Of a stretch of 40,260 nucleotides of DNA, positions 1 to 8,387 are shown in pieces; within the stretch, counting starts at the first letter, position 1, and each line of letters opens with the position of its first letter. This DNA is from Caldimicrobium sp. (GTDB lineage Bacteria > Desulfobacterota > Thermodesulfobacteria > Thermodesulfobacteriales > Thermodesulfobacteriaceae): contig WYEG01000060.1 in the NCBI GenBank assembly GCA_009903935.1, positions 1-40,260 of the forward strand. The letters run 5' to 3'. The translations under genes were made by a program, and so were the position numbers. Under the pieces are notes generated by a model. That model saw nothing but the letters and a program-made list of their open reading frames with translations. It made no database searches and was not told the DNA's origin.

Positions 1-1398
1 TTAAAACCCGCCCCCTATGGCTTTTATGAAGTAGACCTGAGATTTGTAGTAGTCTGCCTTTAGTCTTTCTAAATCAAGCTTTGCGGAAAGCAAAGCCCTT
101 TCGCTGTCTAATACTTCTAAGTATCTCGATAACCCCTCTTTGTAACGAAGCTCAGAAACTTGGTATAGCTCCTCAAGGGTCTTTAGCCTTTGCTCTAAAT
201 CCTTTATCCTTCCTTCAAGCATCTCAAGCTGAACTAAGGAATCCTGCACCTCTTTAAAGGCAGTTCTAACGGTTTTAACATAGTTCAAGAGAGCTTCCCT
301 CTGCTTTGCTTGAGCAAGTTTAACCTTGCTTTCTCTCTTTCCAAAATCAAGGATGGGTCCGGTAATCAAACCCGCTATATTCCAGAAAGTTGCACCTCCT
401 TTGAAAAGATTCGCAAGTTCAATGCTCTGATAACCAAGGGCTGAAGTAAGGGTGATCCTTGGGAAGTATTCGGCTTTGGCTGAAGCTACATCATAGGCAG
501 AAGCCTTTAGCTCTTCTAAAGCCGCTTGAATGTCCGGTCTTCTCTCTAAGACCTCAGAAGGCAAAAGAGGAGGGAGCCTTAAAGCCTGAGGGAAAGAAAG
601 GGAGGTTTTGGCGCTCCTTTCAAACATCTTAGCCGGGCTCTCACCAACAAGGAGAGCTAAGAGGTTTCTTAGAAGCTCCCTTTCCTGCTTTAAGGATTTT
701 AGCGTTTGTTCTACGGCTTCTACCTCAGACCTTGCCTGAAGAACAACTTGAATGTTTGCCAACCCAAGCTCAAATTCCTTTTCCCTAAGGTTGTATATTT
801 CTTTCAGAGTTTGAAGCTGTCTCTCGGCTACTTCCACCATCCTTTCCTTTGCCAAAAGGTCAAAGTAGGCGTTCATGACAAGGCTTATCACCGAAAGCTT
901 AACGGCATCCCGACCATGAAGGGTAGAAAGATAACGATAAAGGCTCGCCTTTTCCTGAGAGCTGATCCTGCCAAAAAGGTCAAGCTCATACTGAACATTT
1001 AGGTTGAGCTGATAGGTGGTGTAAGTAGAGCCAGGTTTTGGACCTATAGTTTCCTCAGAGGTCCTCTGCCGGGTTACACTTGCCCCATAACCAAGATAGG
1101 GGAACCTATCTGCTCCCACATAGCGGACCATGGCTAAAGCCTGCTCTATCCTTGCCTCAGCGATAAGGATATCCTCATTCTGCCGTAGGGCTTTTTCCAC
1201 GAGCTCGTTTAAGATAGGGTCATTGTAAGCCTCCCAGAACTTATCCGGCAATAGCTCCTTCTTTTTTTCTGCCTCCCCCTTTAGACTTTTAGAAGCAATT
1301 TCTTTTGGCAGGTCAAGCTCAGGTGCCTCAAGCTTTACCCCTTGACTGCATCCAAAAAGGATAAAAGAGCTTGCAAATAGTATAAGCAACTTACGCAT
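1..1398 (-). CDS. Outer-membrane efflux lipoprotein, TolC/OprM (NodT) family
   Basis: Outer-membrane channel of a tripartite RND efflux system; a trimer would form the beta-barrel and long periplasmic tunnel. The 465 residues begin with a lipoprotein signal: a charged start, a hydrophobic stretch and the lipobox LFGC, with the lipidated cysteine at residue 17. The mature part has two long helical repeats typical of the OEP family, including the conserved YELDLFGR near residue 140 and a matching GPILDFGKR in the second half. Length is normal for OprM/NodT proteins. The start codon overlaps the 3' end of the pump gene by 8 nt, so it is the last gene of the repressor-adaptor-pump-channel operon. 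Its stop lies at the window edge, so nothing downstream can be judged. The substrate cannot be deduced. Family assignment is firm; a specific name is not justified. Confidence 0.95.
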   Translation of the reverse strand: MRKLLILFASSFILFGCSQGVKLEAPELDLPKEIASKSLKGEAEKKKELLPDKFWEAYNDPILNELVEKALRQNEDILIAEARIEQALAMVRYVGADRFPYLGYGASVTRQRTSEETIGPKPGSTYTTYQLNLNVQYELDLFGRISSQEKASLYRYLSTLHGRDAVKLSVISLVMNAYFDLLAKERMVEVAERQLQTLKEIYNLREKEFELGLANIQVVLQARSEVEAVEQTLKSLKQERELLRNLLALLVGESPAKMFERSAKTSLSFPQALRLPPLLPSEVLERRPDIQAALEELKASAYDVASAKAEYFPRITLTSALGYQSIELANLFKGGATFWNIAGLITGPILDFGKRESKVKLAQAKQREALLNYVKTVRTAFKEVQDSLVQLEMLEGRIKDLEQRLKTLEELYQVSELRYKEGLSRYLEVLDSERALLSAKLDLERLKADYYKSQVYFIKAIGGGF

Positions 1399-4300
1399 TT
1401 TCTTTGCCTCTTTTAAGGATTTTTAAGCTCAAAGCCTTTATCACATAGTAGAGAAGCGGGATAAAGAGGGGTCCAAAAAGGGTTGCAAAGAGCATACCTC
1501 CGACAACAGTCCAACCGATCACATGTCTACTCATGGCGCCAGCTCCTGTGCTTAGCGCTAAGGGGATGGCACCAGCGATAAAGGCAAAAGAGGTCATAAC
1601 TATTGGTCTAAACCTAAGGTAGGATGCTTCAAGGATAGCTGAGATGATGTCCAGGCCACGCCTGATACGCTCTTCGGCAAACTCCACAACAAGGATTGCA
1701 TTCTTTGCGGAAAGACCTACCAAGCTTATAAGCCCTACCTGAAAATAGACATCATTGGGAAGCTTCAAAAGGTTTAAGGTTAAGCTTGCCCCGAGTAGCG
1801 CAAAGGGAATGGAAAGGATAACCGCAACCGGTGCAAGCCAGCTTTCATAAAGGGCTACAAGGATAAGATAGACAAAGAGGACAGCCATGGCAAGGACGAC
1901 ATATCCTTTCTGCTGAGATAAAACCTCCTGCAAGCTTTGCCCCACCCAACCGATAGTATACCCAGGGGGAAGGGTAGCCTTAGCTACTTCCTCAACCACC
2001 TTTATAGCGTCGCCGGATGTGTAGCCAGGAGCAGGCTCACCAAGGATACGCACCGACTTAAACTGATTATGCCTCTCAAGGAGCTGCGGTCTGCTAAGGG
2101 GCTTAATTTGGATAAGGTTAGCAACAGGGATGGGAACGCCCTTTCTGTTCTTAACATAGACCTTGCTAAGGTCATCAAAGGCTTTACGGTAATCAGACTC
2201 GGCCTGAAGGTATACTCGGTAGACCCGGTCAAAGAGATTAAAATCGTTCACATAGCTTGCCCCTAAGGTCATGCTCAAAGTCTTATAAACATCGTCAACA
2301 GGGACCCCGTAGGCTTCAGCCTTCGTTCGGTCAACTATTACCTCAAAGTAAGGGTTTGAGGGATTGAAGGTTGTTCTAACTAAGGTTAGCTCCTTTCTTT
2401 CTCTAAGCTTGTTTATAAAACCTTGAGCAACCTCAAACATCTGCTTTATATCGCCACCAGTCCTATCCTCAAGATAAAGGTCAAACCCTCCTACTCTACC
2501 AAAGCCCATAATAGCCGGAGGACTTACTACAAAAAGCATAGCTTCCCTGACCTGGGAAAGCTCCTTATTTATCCTTTGGGCAAGGGCAAAGGAGGTTTCC
2601 TCCTTCTTAGTCCTTTTGTTCCAATCTATCAACCCTATAAAGCCACCTAAGGAATCTGTAGAATAAGTAAAACCTTGAAAGTCAAAGCCCGAGATGGCAA
2701 CATAACGATCAATGTAAGGGTTTTTCATCAAGATGTCCTCAACCTTGGATAAAACCTCCTCCGTTCGCTTAAGGGAGCTACCCGGTGGAAGGTTCCCGAT
2801 CAAGAAAAGCGCCCCTTTATCCTCAGTAGGGACAAGAGCCGTAGGTAGCCTTTTTATCAAAACATAGGTTAGAGGTAGAGTTAAAAGGAATAGCAAGACA
2901 AAGATTACAGGTCTTCTTAAGAGAAGCTTTACCCGTTCTACATAGTTTTCCCTTGCTCGGTTAAAGATTAGCTGAAAGAGATAAACTGGATAGATGGGGC
3001 GTTTGTGGAGCTCTCTTTCCCTAAGTAGAAGGGTACAGAGGACTGGGCTTAAAACTAAGGCTGTCATACCAGAAATAAGAACCGAGCTTGCTATAGCAAC
3101 GGCAAACTGCTGATAGAACCTTCCGATAAAACCACCAACAAGGCTTGCCGGTATAAAGACCGCAGAAAGCACAAGCACAATGGCGATAAGCGGGGAGGTA
3201 AGCTCTTCCATGGCTTTTAAAGTTGCTTCTTTTACGGGTAGCCCCTCTTCCATATGTCTTTCCACGTTTTCAACGACGATGATGGCATCGTCAACCACAA
3301 GCCCTATGGCTAAAATCAACCCAAAGAGAGTAAGAAGGTTTACCGAAAAGCCAAGAACATACATAACGATAAAGGCACCAAGGATGGAGACCGGAATGGC
3401 TAAGGTTGGAATTATCGTTGGGGCAAGTCTTCCAAGGAAAAAGTAGGTCACGATGACCACAAATAGAATGGCAAGCCCAAAGGTTATCCATACCTCCTTG
3501 ATGGATTCTTCAACAAAAACCGTGGGGTTGTAAGGAAAATAGTATTTAATGTCTGGGGGCCAAGTTTTGCTTAGCTCCTTTAGCTTTTCGTCAACAAGCT
3601 TTGAAACCTCAAGGGCGTTTGCCCTGCTTGTAAGAAAGATAGGAACGGGTAAGACCTTTTGCTTCTTAAAAAAGGAATTGCGATTAAACTGCTCAGAGGT
3701 TAGCTCAATTCTTGCTACATCCTTAAGCTTTAAGGTAGAGCCATCAGGCAGAACTTTAACCAATATCTCTTCAAACTGTTTAACCGAGGAGAACCTATCG
3801 CTACCCCTTAGAACATAGGTAAAGAAAGGTCTTTCTGTGGTTGGCTCATCCGCCAAGGCACCGGCGGTAAACTGTTGATTCTGCCGAGAAATTGCCTGAT
3901 AGACTTCAAGTGGCGTTAAGCCATACATAGAAAGTTTATCAGGTAAAAGCCAAACCCTTATAGAATATACCTTAGGGTCAACGAGGACAGCATCCCCTAC
4001 ACCGGGGATACGCTTCAACTCATCTATCACATTGATGAGAAGGAAGTTAGCAAGTTCAACTACATCCCTCTGCCCTCCTTCAGAGTAGAAGGCTACAGCT
4101 TTAAGCATGTCTGGGCTTTTTTCCTGGACTTCAACTCCAAGCCTTCTTACCTCCTCCGGAAGCCTCGGCAGGGCAAGCTGGACACGGTTGTTCACATCCA
4201 TCTTCGCTACATTTGGGTCCCAGCCAACCTCAAAGTAAACATTCAAGGTGTAAACTCCCGCTGAGGTTGAAGAAGAGACCATGTAGAGCATGCCGTCAAC

Positions 4301-4516
4301 GCCGTTTATCGCTTCCTCAAGAGGGGCAGCAACCGTTTTGGCGATGGTTTCAGAATCAGCTCCCGGATACCTTGCGGTAACCACTATCTGGGGTGGAGTT
4401 AGGGCTGGATACTCTTTAACCGGTAGGACAGAAAGGGCGATCAAACCTAAGAGCACGACCGCAATGGCTGAAACTAAGGCTACCTTTGGTCTACGAATAA
4501 AAAACTGGGATATCAT
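1391..4516 (-). CDS. RND-type multidrug efflux pump inner-membrane permease (HAE1/AcrB family)
   Basis: Proton-driven inner-membrane transporter of a tripartite efflux system, 1041 residues, the normal size for AcrB/MexB. The first 30 residues give the typical ISQFFIRRPK entry and TM1. The proton-relay aspartate pair is visible in TM4 (GLVVDDAIIVVENVE, near residue 410) and the partner lysine in TM10 (SAKNAILVVEFAEE, near residue 945). Two large periplasmic domains separate TM1-2 and TM7-8, as in the family. These residues place it in the hydrophobe/amphiphile exporter branch rather than the heavy-metal branch. It overlaps both the adaptor gene upstream (4 nt) and the channel gene downstream (8 nt), implying translational coupling. 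Expression is probably controlled by the TetR-type gene at the head of the operon. Substrate is unknown. Confidence 0.96.
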   Translation of the reverse strand: MISQFFIRRPKVALVSAIAVVLLGLIALSVLPVKEYPALTPPQIVVTARYPGADSETIAKTVAAPLEEAINGVDGMLYMVSSSTSAGVYTLNVYFEVGWDPNVAKMDVNNRVQLALPRLPEEVRRLGVEVQEKSPDMLKAVAFYSEGGQRDVVELANFLLINVIDELKRIPGVGDAVLVDPKVYSIRVWLLPDKLSMYGLTPLEVYQAISRQNQQFTAGALADEPTTERPFFTYVLRGSDRFSSVKQFEEILVKVLPDGSTLKLKDVARIELTSEQFNRNSFFKKQKVLPVPIFLTSRANALEVSKLVDEKLKELSKTWPPDIKYYFPYNPTVFVEESIKEVWITFGLAILFVVIVTYFFLGRLAPTIIPTLAIPVSILGAFIVMYVLGFSVNLLTLFGLILAIGLVVDDAIIVVENVERHMEEGLPVKEATLKAMEELTSPLIAIVLVLSAVFIPASLVGGFIGRFYQQFAVAIASSVLISGMTALVLSPVLCTLLLRERELHKRPIYPVYLFQLIFNRARENYVERVKLLLRRPVIFVLLFLLTLPLTYVLIKRLPTALVPTEDKGALFLIGNLPPGSSLKRTEEVLSKVEDILMKNPYIDRYVAISGFDFQGFTYSTDSLGGFIGLIDWNKRTKKEETSFALAQRINKELSQVREAMLFVVSPPAIMGFGRVGGFDLYLEDRTGGDIKQMFEVAQGFINKLRERKELTLVRTTFNPSNPYFEVIVDRTKAEAYGVPVDDVYKTLSMTLGASYVNDFNLFDRVYRVYLQAESDYRKAFDDLSKVYVKNRKGVPIPVANLIQIKPLSRPQLLERHNQFKSVRILGEPAPGYTSGDAIKVVEEVAKATLPPGYTIGWVGQSLQEVLSQQKGYVVLAMAVLFVYLILVALYESWLAPVAVILSIPFALLGASLTLNLLKLPNDVYFQVGLISLVGLSAKNAILVVEFAEERIRRGLDIISAILEASYLRFRPIVMTSFAFIAGAIPLALSTGAGAMSRHVIGWTVVGGMLFATLFGPLFIPLLYYVIKALSLKILKRGKENA

Positions 4517-5625
4517 CTTCCTTCTCCTTGGATAACCTTAACCTTGGTTCCGGGTTTTAGCCTCATTAGGTTGTCAAGAGCCACAACCTCGCCTTCTTTT
4601 AGCCCAGTTTTCACAAGGAAGTAATCCTTATCAACCTCTTCGATAGCAATTCCTCTGGGGTTTGCAGTCCCGTTCTCAATTACATAAACAATCGGTCCCT
4701 TAGGGGTGAAGAGGACTGCCTTCTGGGGAAGGAGAAGACCTCTTCTTTTTTCAGAGATAACCACCTTGACAAACTGGTCAGGCAAAAACTTCCTCTGCGA
4801 GTTTGGAATCAGAGCCTTGGCTTTAAGGCTTGCCGTCTCATCAAGCCTTGCATCAACGAAGAAAATCTTTCCCATTTCTTGATGCTTCATCTCATCTCTT
4901 TTTACCTCAACCGTCCTGCCTTTGAGCTTCCCGTAATCTCCGAGAAGACCAAGCCTTTCCAAATCCCTCTCCGGTATAGAAAATTCAACCTCAAGAGGTG
5001 AGACAGAATAAAGGGAAATGAGCTCCTTCCCGGGCTGAACCAAGTTGCCTGGGTCAACAAGCCTTTTCCCTACATACCCGCTTATCTCAGCCTTGACCAC
5101 GGTATAATTTAGGTTGACCTCAGCCTGACGAAGCCTTGCCTGAGCTAAGGATAGGTTTGCCAAAGCCTTTTGGTAGTTGGCGTAAGCTTGGTCCTTTTCT
5201 GCCTCGCTTACAAGCTTAGCCTTATAGGAAGCGGAAACGCGCTTCCAGTCCGCTGAAGCTTTCTCAAGCTCAGCTTTTGCGTTCTCAACTGCTGCCTTTG
5301 CTGCCTGATACTCCGCTTCGTATGGGTCGCGCTCGATGATGAAAAGCGTTTGCCCTTTTTTGACAAAGCTTCCCTCATTAACAAGTATCCTCTGTAAAAT
5401 GCCTGTTACCCTTGCCACAACGACAATGCTCTCCCTGCTTCTTGTCTTCCCAGGAAGCTCAACTTTAAAGTCGTAATCCTTTTCCTCAAGCTTATGGATG
5501 GATACTGGCACGGTCATGTTTGCGGGCTGAGCCGAGGAAGGCTGTCCCCCCTCCTTTGCTCCCCTTTCACAGGAGAAAAGAAGGACTAAAAGCAAAAGCA
5601 TAAAAAACGCCCTTTTTAAGCTCAT
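4513..5625 (-). CDS. RND efflux periplasmic adaptor (membrane fusion protein, AcrA/MexA type)
   Basis: Periplasmic adaptor that bridges the RND pump and the outer-membrane channel, 370 residues. A lipoprotein signal with lipobox LLFSC puts the lipid anchor at residue 19. The order is: a beta-barrel strand region and a first half-lipoyl motif (VARVTGILQRILVNEGSFVKKGQ, about residues 70-95, shown here only as a motif region), then a long alanine/lysine-rich helical hairpin (about 110-170), a second half-lipoyl motif (AEISGYVGKRLVDPG), and C-terminal beta-barrel and membrane-proximal domains. This is the canonical HlyD-like layout. The start overlaps the regulator stop by 4 nt, and the stop overlaps the pump start. 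No missing part is seen. Confidence 0.95.
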   Translation of the reverse strand: MSLKRAFFMLLLLVLLFSCERGAKEGGQPSSAQPANMTVPVSIHKLEEKDYDFKVELPGKTRSRESIVVVARVTGILQRILVNEGSFVKKGQTLFIIERDPYEAEYQAAKAAVENAKAELEKASADWKRVSASYKAKLVSEAEKDQAYANYQKALANLSLAQARLRQAEVNLNYTVVKAEISGYVGKRLVDPGNLVQPGKELISLYSVSPLEVEFSIPERDLERLGLLGDYGKLKGRTVEVKRDEMKHQEMGKIFFVDARLDETASLKAKALIPNSQRKFLPDQFVKVVISEKRRGLLLPQKAVLFTPKGPIVYVIENGTANPRGIAIEEVDKDYFLVKTGLKEGEVVALDNLMRLKPGTKVKVIQGEGR

Positions 5626-6227
5626 TTTTTTACTCCTTTTAAGAAGATTTGGACATATTTATGGAGGATATCCTCCTCGCTAAAGTTTTCACAAACCGGC
5701 ACACCCTTAATATCCTTAAGAAGAAAGTAGGAAAAAATCATCCCTAAGAAGGCTTGCCCCGCTATCTCAGGATGCACATCCTCCCTTAGCTCTCCTCTCT
5801 TTTTGAGCTTGAAAAGATACCTTGAAAATTCGGTTTTTATTGAGCTTATGATGGCTTGAAACGCATTCCTAACCTGTTCTGGATAGAGGTTTAGTTCACT
5901 GTGGAGGATGAGGATTAAAGGTTTTCTTTCCCTTAGACGTTCTAAGAAGGCCTTACCAAGAAGAGAAAGAGCTTTGTCAGCAGGCAGGTCTTCAATTTGA
6001 GGTAGAAGCTCTTTTAGCTTTTGGAGGAAGGAATAGCGTTTTAAGACCTCTTCAAAGATGACCTCTTTGCTTGGGAAGTGCCTAAAAAGGGTGGTTTCGG
6101 TTATGCCGGCTAAGGTGACTATCTCCTTTGTAGTCGTGCCAAGGTAGCCCCTTTCCGAAAAAAGCTTCAAAGCAGTCTCTAAAATCTTTTCCCGCGTCTT
6201 CTCTTTTTTAGCCTTTAGCTTTGTCAT
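5622..6227 (-). CDS. TetR/AcrR-family transcriptional regulator of the efflux operon
   Basis: Predicted ligand-responsive repressor, 201 residues. The N-terminal 60 residues form the TetR DNA-binding domain: KTREKILETALKLFSERGY followed by the recognition helix region ITETTLFRHFPSKEVIFEEV. The rest is an all-helical ligand-binding and dimerisation domain with little family-specific signature. It is the first gene of the operon and overlaps the adaptor gene by 4 nt, so repressor and pump are made from one message. A palindrome lies about 30 nt upstream of its start and overlaps the predicted -10 element. The simplest reading is autorepression relieved when a pump substrate binds. The ligand cannot be read from sequence. 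Confidence 0.93.
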   Translation of the reverse strand: MTKLKAKKEKTREKILETALKLFSERGYLGTTTKEIVTLAGITETTLFRHFPSKEVIFEEVLKRYSFLQKLKELLPQIEDLPADKALSLLGKAFLERLRERKPLILILHSELNLYPEQVRNAFQAIISSIKTEFSRYLFKLKKRGELREDVHPEIAGQAFLGMIFSYFLLKDIKGVPVCENFSEEDILHKYVQIFLKGVKK

Positions 6228-6256
6228 CAGGCAAATAAAAAAACCTTTTAATTTTT

Positions 6257-6274
6257 AGTAAGTTAGTACTTACT
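6257..6274. promoter_or_regulatory. Putative TetR-type operator palindrome
   Basis: AGTAAGT-TAGT-ACTTACT is a perfect 7-bp inverted repeat around a 4-bp centre, 30 nt upstream of the TetR-type start codon. It overlaps the predicted minus-strand -10 hexamer. Its size, position and AT-rich character fit TetR/AcrR operators next to autoregulated efflux operons. Binding by this regulator is inference. Confidence 0.65.
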
Positions 6275-6299
6275 CTAATAAACTTGGTTGATTTGTCAA
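6272..6299 (-). promoter_or_regulatory. Putative sigma-70 promoter of the efflux operon
   Basis: On the minus strand a perfect TTGACA (-35, at 6294-6299) is followed after 16 bp by TAGAGT (-10, at 6272-6277, four of six consensus positions). The -10 overlaps the palindrome at 6257-6274, giving a simple repression arrangement. The start of transcription would fall near 6265, leaving a leader of about 38 nt. Confidence 0.55.
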
Positions 6300-6304
6300 C
6301 CCCC

Positions 6305-6469
6305 TTGTCCTGCCAAGCATAGCAAGGCATCCCTCGCTTCGCTCGGGACGGCGTCCCTCCTCACTTCGTTAGGGACGGCGCATAGTGATGTCTTCCCGAG
6401 GCGCGTAAGCGCCGAGGGACCCCTCGGCTTACGCCTCGGGGAGACAAAAAAATTAGGCTCGGGGCGATA
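6305..6469 (+). repeat. Modular GC-rich palindromic repeat, copy A
   Basis: This fills most of the 436-base gap between the efflux operon and fliK. It is a chain of short self-complementary modules, for example CCCTCGCTTCGCTCGGGA, GGACGGCGTCC, and CCCGAGG...CCGAGGG followed by CCCCTCGG...CCTCGGGG. The same modules in the same order occur at 15657-15794 and, on the minus strand, at 35847-36010. This copy has an extra repeat of the TTCG-GGGACGGCG module in its middle (about 6360-6385) and a trailing partial unit (GGCTCGGGGCGATA) at its end. It is far more GC-rich than the neighbouring genes. The remainder of the gap holds the TetR operator/promoter on its left and the sigma-54 promoter on its right; 6470-6606 shows nothing else recognisable. 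Confidence 0.85.
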
Positions 6470-6606
6470 TTTTCCACCGTGTCATAAGGAAAAATTTTCC
6501 CAAAAGGAAACTTTGTTCACTTTAGCTTAAGCCTCATTTAGCGAATGGGAGCAAAGCAAACCGTTAAATTTTCTTGTTTAAAAGGTCTTAAACAGTTTTT
6601 ATCAAA

Positions 6607-6623
6607 TTGGCACGGATTTTGAA
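6607..6623 (+). promoter_or_regulatory. Sigma-54 (RpoN) promoter for fliK-flgD-hook genes
   Basis: TTGGCACGGATTTTGAA matches the RpoN consensus YTGGCACGRNNNTTGCW at every fixed position except the -12 cytosine, which is A. The GG and TTG elements have the exact family spacing. Transcription would start near 6635, leaving a leader of about 29 nt with AAGGAGG at 6651-6657 before the fliK ATG at 6664. Sigma-54 control of hook-class flagellar genes is well known in other flagellated bacteria. An RpoN activator is not in the window. Confidence 0.75.
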
Positions 6624-6663
6624 TAAAGCCTTTTGAAGGCTGATGAAAGCAAGGAGGTTTAGG

Positions 6664-8373
6664 ATGAAGATAACCGCTCAAACTGAAGTTAGCCCAAGCA
6701 ACTTCATGATGCAAAACGAAAATGGTCAAGCCTCAATGGACTTCCTTTTTGTCCTCTTTCTTCAGCTTATTCAATCCGCCCTGGATATCCTCAATCCTTC
6801 CGAAGAGCCTAACTCCGATTTAGGCGCAATAAATTCTCAGGATGCAAAATCAAACTATCAAAGGGCTTTAAACTTTATGGAAGATAATCCTTCTCTTAAA
6901 GAAACCTTCAATCAAGCAATTAGCTTCGTATTTTTGCTTTCTCAATTCGTCTCTTATAAAGAAGTAAACTCGCAAGATGTGCCGTTAAGCATAAAATTTA
7001 ATAATACAGCTAATAAAGAACTAATTAAATTAAATTTGATAAACATTGGATCAAAGGACCAAAAGTTTTCTTTGGATTCCAAAGCTCTATTTTTGCCCAA
7101 CCAAGCTTCAAGCTTGACCAATGATAAAGGCCTTGAACCCGTTAAACCTATACTACTATCTAATAATACGCTGCAGAGCCTATCCGCATTCATAAGCAAA
7201 GCTTGGAAGGAGTATAAAGCTCTGCTAAAAGACAAGGGTGAGGAAATAAATATAAACATGCAGTCTTTAAAAAAAGAATTTTTTGTTAAGCTCAACACTG
7301 ACTGGGAAAGCTTGCCTGAAGAGGCAAAAGCATATCTAAAGGAAGTTTTAGCCAATTCAATTTTTAATCAAAATAAAATGGGTAATAATGTCTATCCTAA
7401 TCTAAAAAATTATTTAAATAGTAATGAAATAAATGAAATGCAAGGTTTGTCTGTAGAAAAGAAAACAGGAGTTAACGAAATTCTCGAAGTTCATACTAAT
7501 AATAGTAATGAAAAGCAAGATTTGTCTCCAGAAAAGAAAACAGGGGTTAACAAAATTCTCGAAGTTCATACTAATAATAGTAATGAAATGCAAGGTTTGT
7601 CTGCAGAAAAGAAAATAGGAGTAGCTGAAGTTTTGGAGGTTAATACTACTAAAAAAGATGAAATACTTGGAAAGAATACACATGATATACCGCAGTGGAA
7701 TAAAAAGTTAGGTGACAATAGCCTTCAGGAAGTAAAAACTATATTAACAAGTGTTTTAGAAAGAGAAGAGGAGCATAAAGAAGTAAAAAGCTTTTTAAAA
7801 GAATTGGTTGAAAAATCCGAGCCTTTTCAATCAAAAAGCTCGGAAAGAGACAACCTTTTTGTGCTACCTACTCAAACCGAAGAGGGTCCCTCCACCTTAG
7901 GTATGCATAGTGCTGACAAAACTCAAGCACGGTCCTTATTACCACATAAACTAACCCTACGGGAACTTCCAGATTTTGTGCGTAACCTTGTGCTTGAGGT
8001 CCACCCTCAAGGAGAGCAGAAAGCAAGGCTTGAGCTTTTTCCTCCTGAGCTTGGACGCTTAGACATTGAAGTTCGGGTGGAAAACGGAGAAGTTTCAGTG
8101 GTTGGCAAGCTCGAAAATCCTCAAGCCTATCAAGATATCTTGAAGGAGGCTCCGGTAATCAAGACCCATCTTGAGGAGCTTGGGTTAAAAGTAAAAGAGC
8201 TAGTCTTTACCCTTACCTCAGGTGATGCGAACCTCCCCTACCATGGAGATAGACAACCAAAGGAGAATAAAGACGGACTATCAGTAAAAAACAACAGTAG
8301 GCTTCTAACTCAAGGGCTCCCCAAGGAGGAAACTTTGGTCAACGCTAAAGGTAGATATTACTACATTGTTTAA
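6664..8373 (+). CDS. fliK: Flagellar hook-length control protein FliK
   Basis: Secreted molecular ruler that sets hook length and triggers the export specificity switch. The conserved C-terminal Flg_hook domain lies at about residues 440-520, with the core pattern ARLELFPPELGRLDIEVRV, then GEVSVVGKL and a helical end (HLEELGLKVKELVFTL). The N-terminal three quarters are AT-rich, Asn/Lys-rich and unconserved, as expected of a FliK ruler region, and contain three tandem 25-residue units (residues 257-331). An ATG at 6643 is in frame, but the ATG at 6664 sits six bases after AAGGAGG and gives 569 residues, so it is preferred. The gene is first behind the sigma-54 promoter and is followed 14 bases later by flgD. 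Base composition of the 5' two thirds is clearly more AT-rich than in the neighbours. Confidence 0.9.
   Translation: MKITAQTEVSPSNFMMQNENGQASMDFLFVLFLQLIQSALDILNPSEEPNSDLGAINSQDAKSNYQRALNFMEDNPSLKETFNQAISFVFLLSQFVSYKEVNSQDVPLSIKFNNTANKELIKLNLINIGSKDQKFSLDSKALFLPNQASSLTNDKGLEPVKPILLSNNTLQSLSAFISKAWKEYKALLKDKGEEININMQSLKKEFFVKLNTDWESLPEEAKAYLKEVLANSIFNQNKMGNNVYPNLKNYLNSNEINEMQGLSVEKKTGVNEILEVHTNNSNEKQDLSPEKKTGVNKILEVHTNNSNEMQGLSAEKKIGVAEVLEVNTTKKDEILGKNTHDIPQWNKKLGDNSLQEVKTILTSVLEREEEHKEVKSFLKELVEKSEPFQSKSSERDNLFVLPTQTEEGPSTLGMHSADKTQARSLLPHKLTLRELPDFVRNLVLEVHPQGEQKARLELFPPELGRLDIEVRVENGEVSVVGKLENPQAYQDILKEAPVIKTHLEELGLKVKELVFTLTSGDANLPYHGDRQPKENKDGLSVKNNSRLLTQGLPKEETLVNAKGRYYYIV
7432..7656 (+). 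repeat. Three tandem 75-bp repeats inside fliK
   Basis: Units run 7432-7506, 7507-7581 and 7582-7656, each encoding 25 residues with the pattern NEMQGLS.EKKTGV.E.LEVHTNNS. Units 1 and 2 are nearly identical in DNA; unit 3 has diverged in its second half. The unit is a multiple of three, so gain or loss would keep the frame and change the length of the FliK ruler region. Confidence 0.95.
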
Positions 8374-8387
8374 GGGAGGTGGTTCTG

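Noticed and set aside
6288-6530. Open plus-strand frame as a small protein
   Set aside because: The frame is translated copy A of the repeat; it begins in the TetR promoter and lacks a ribosome binding site.
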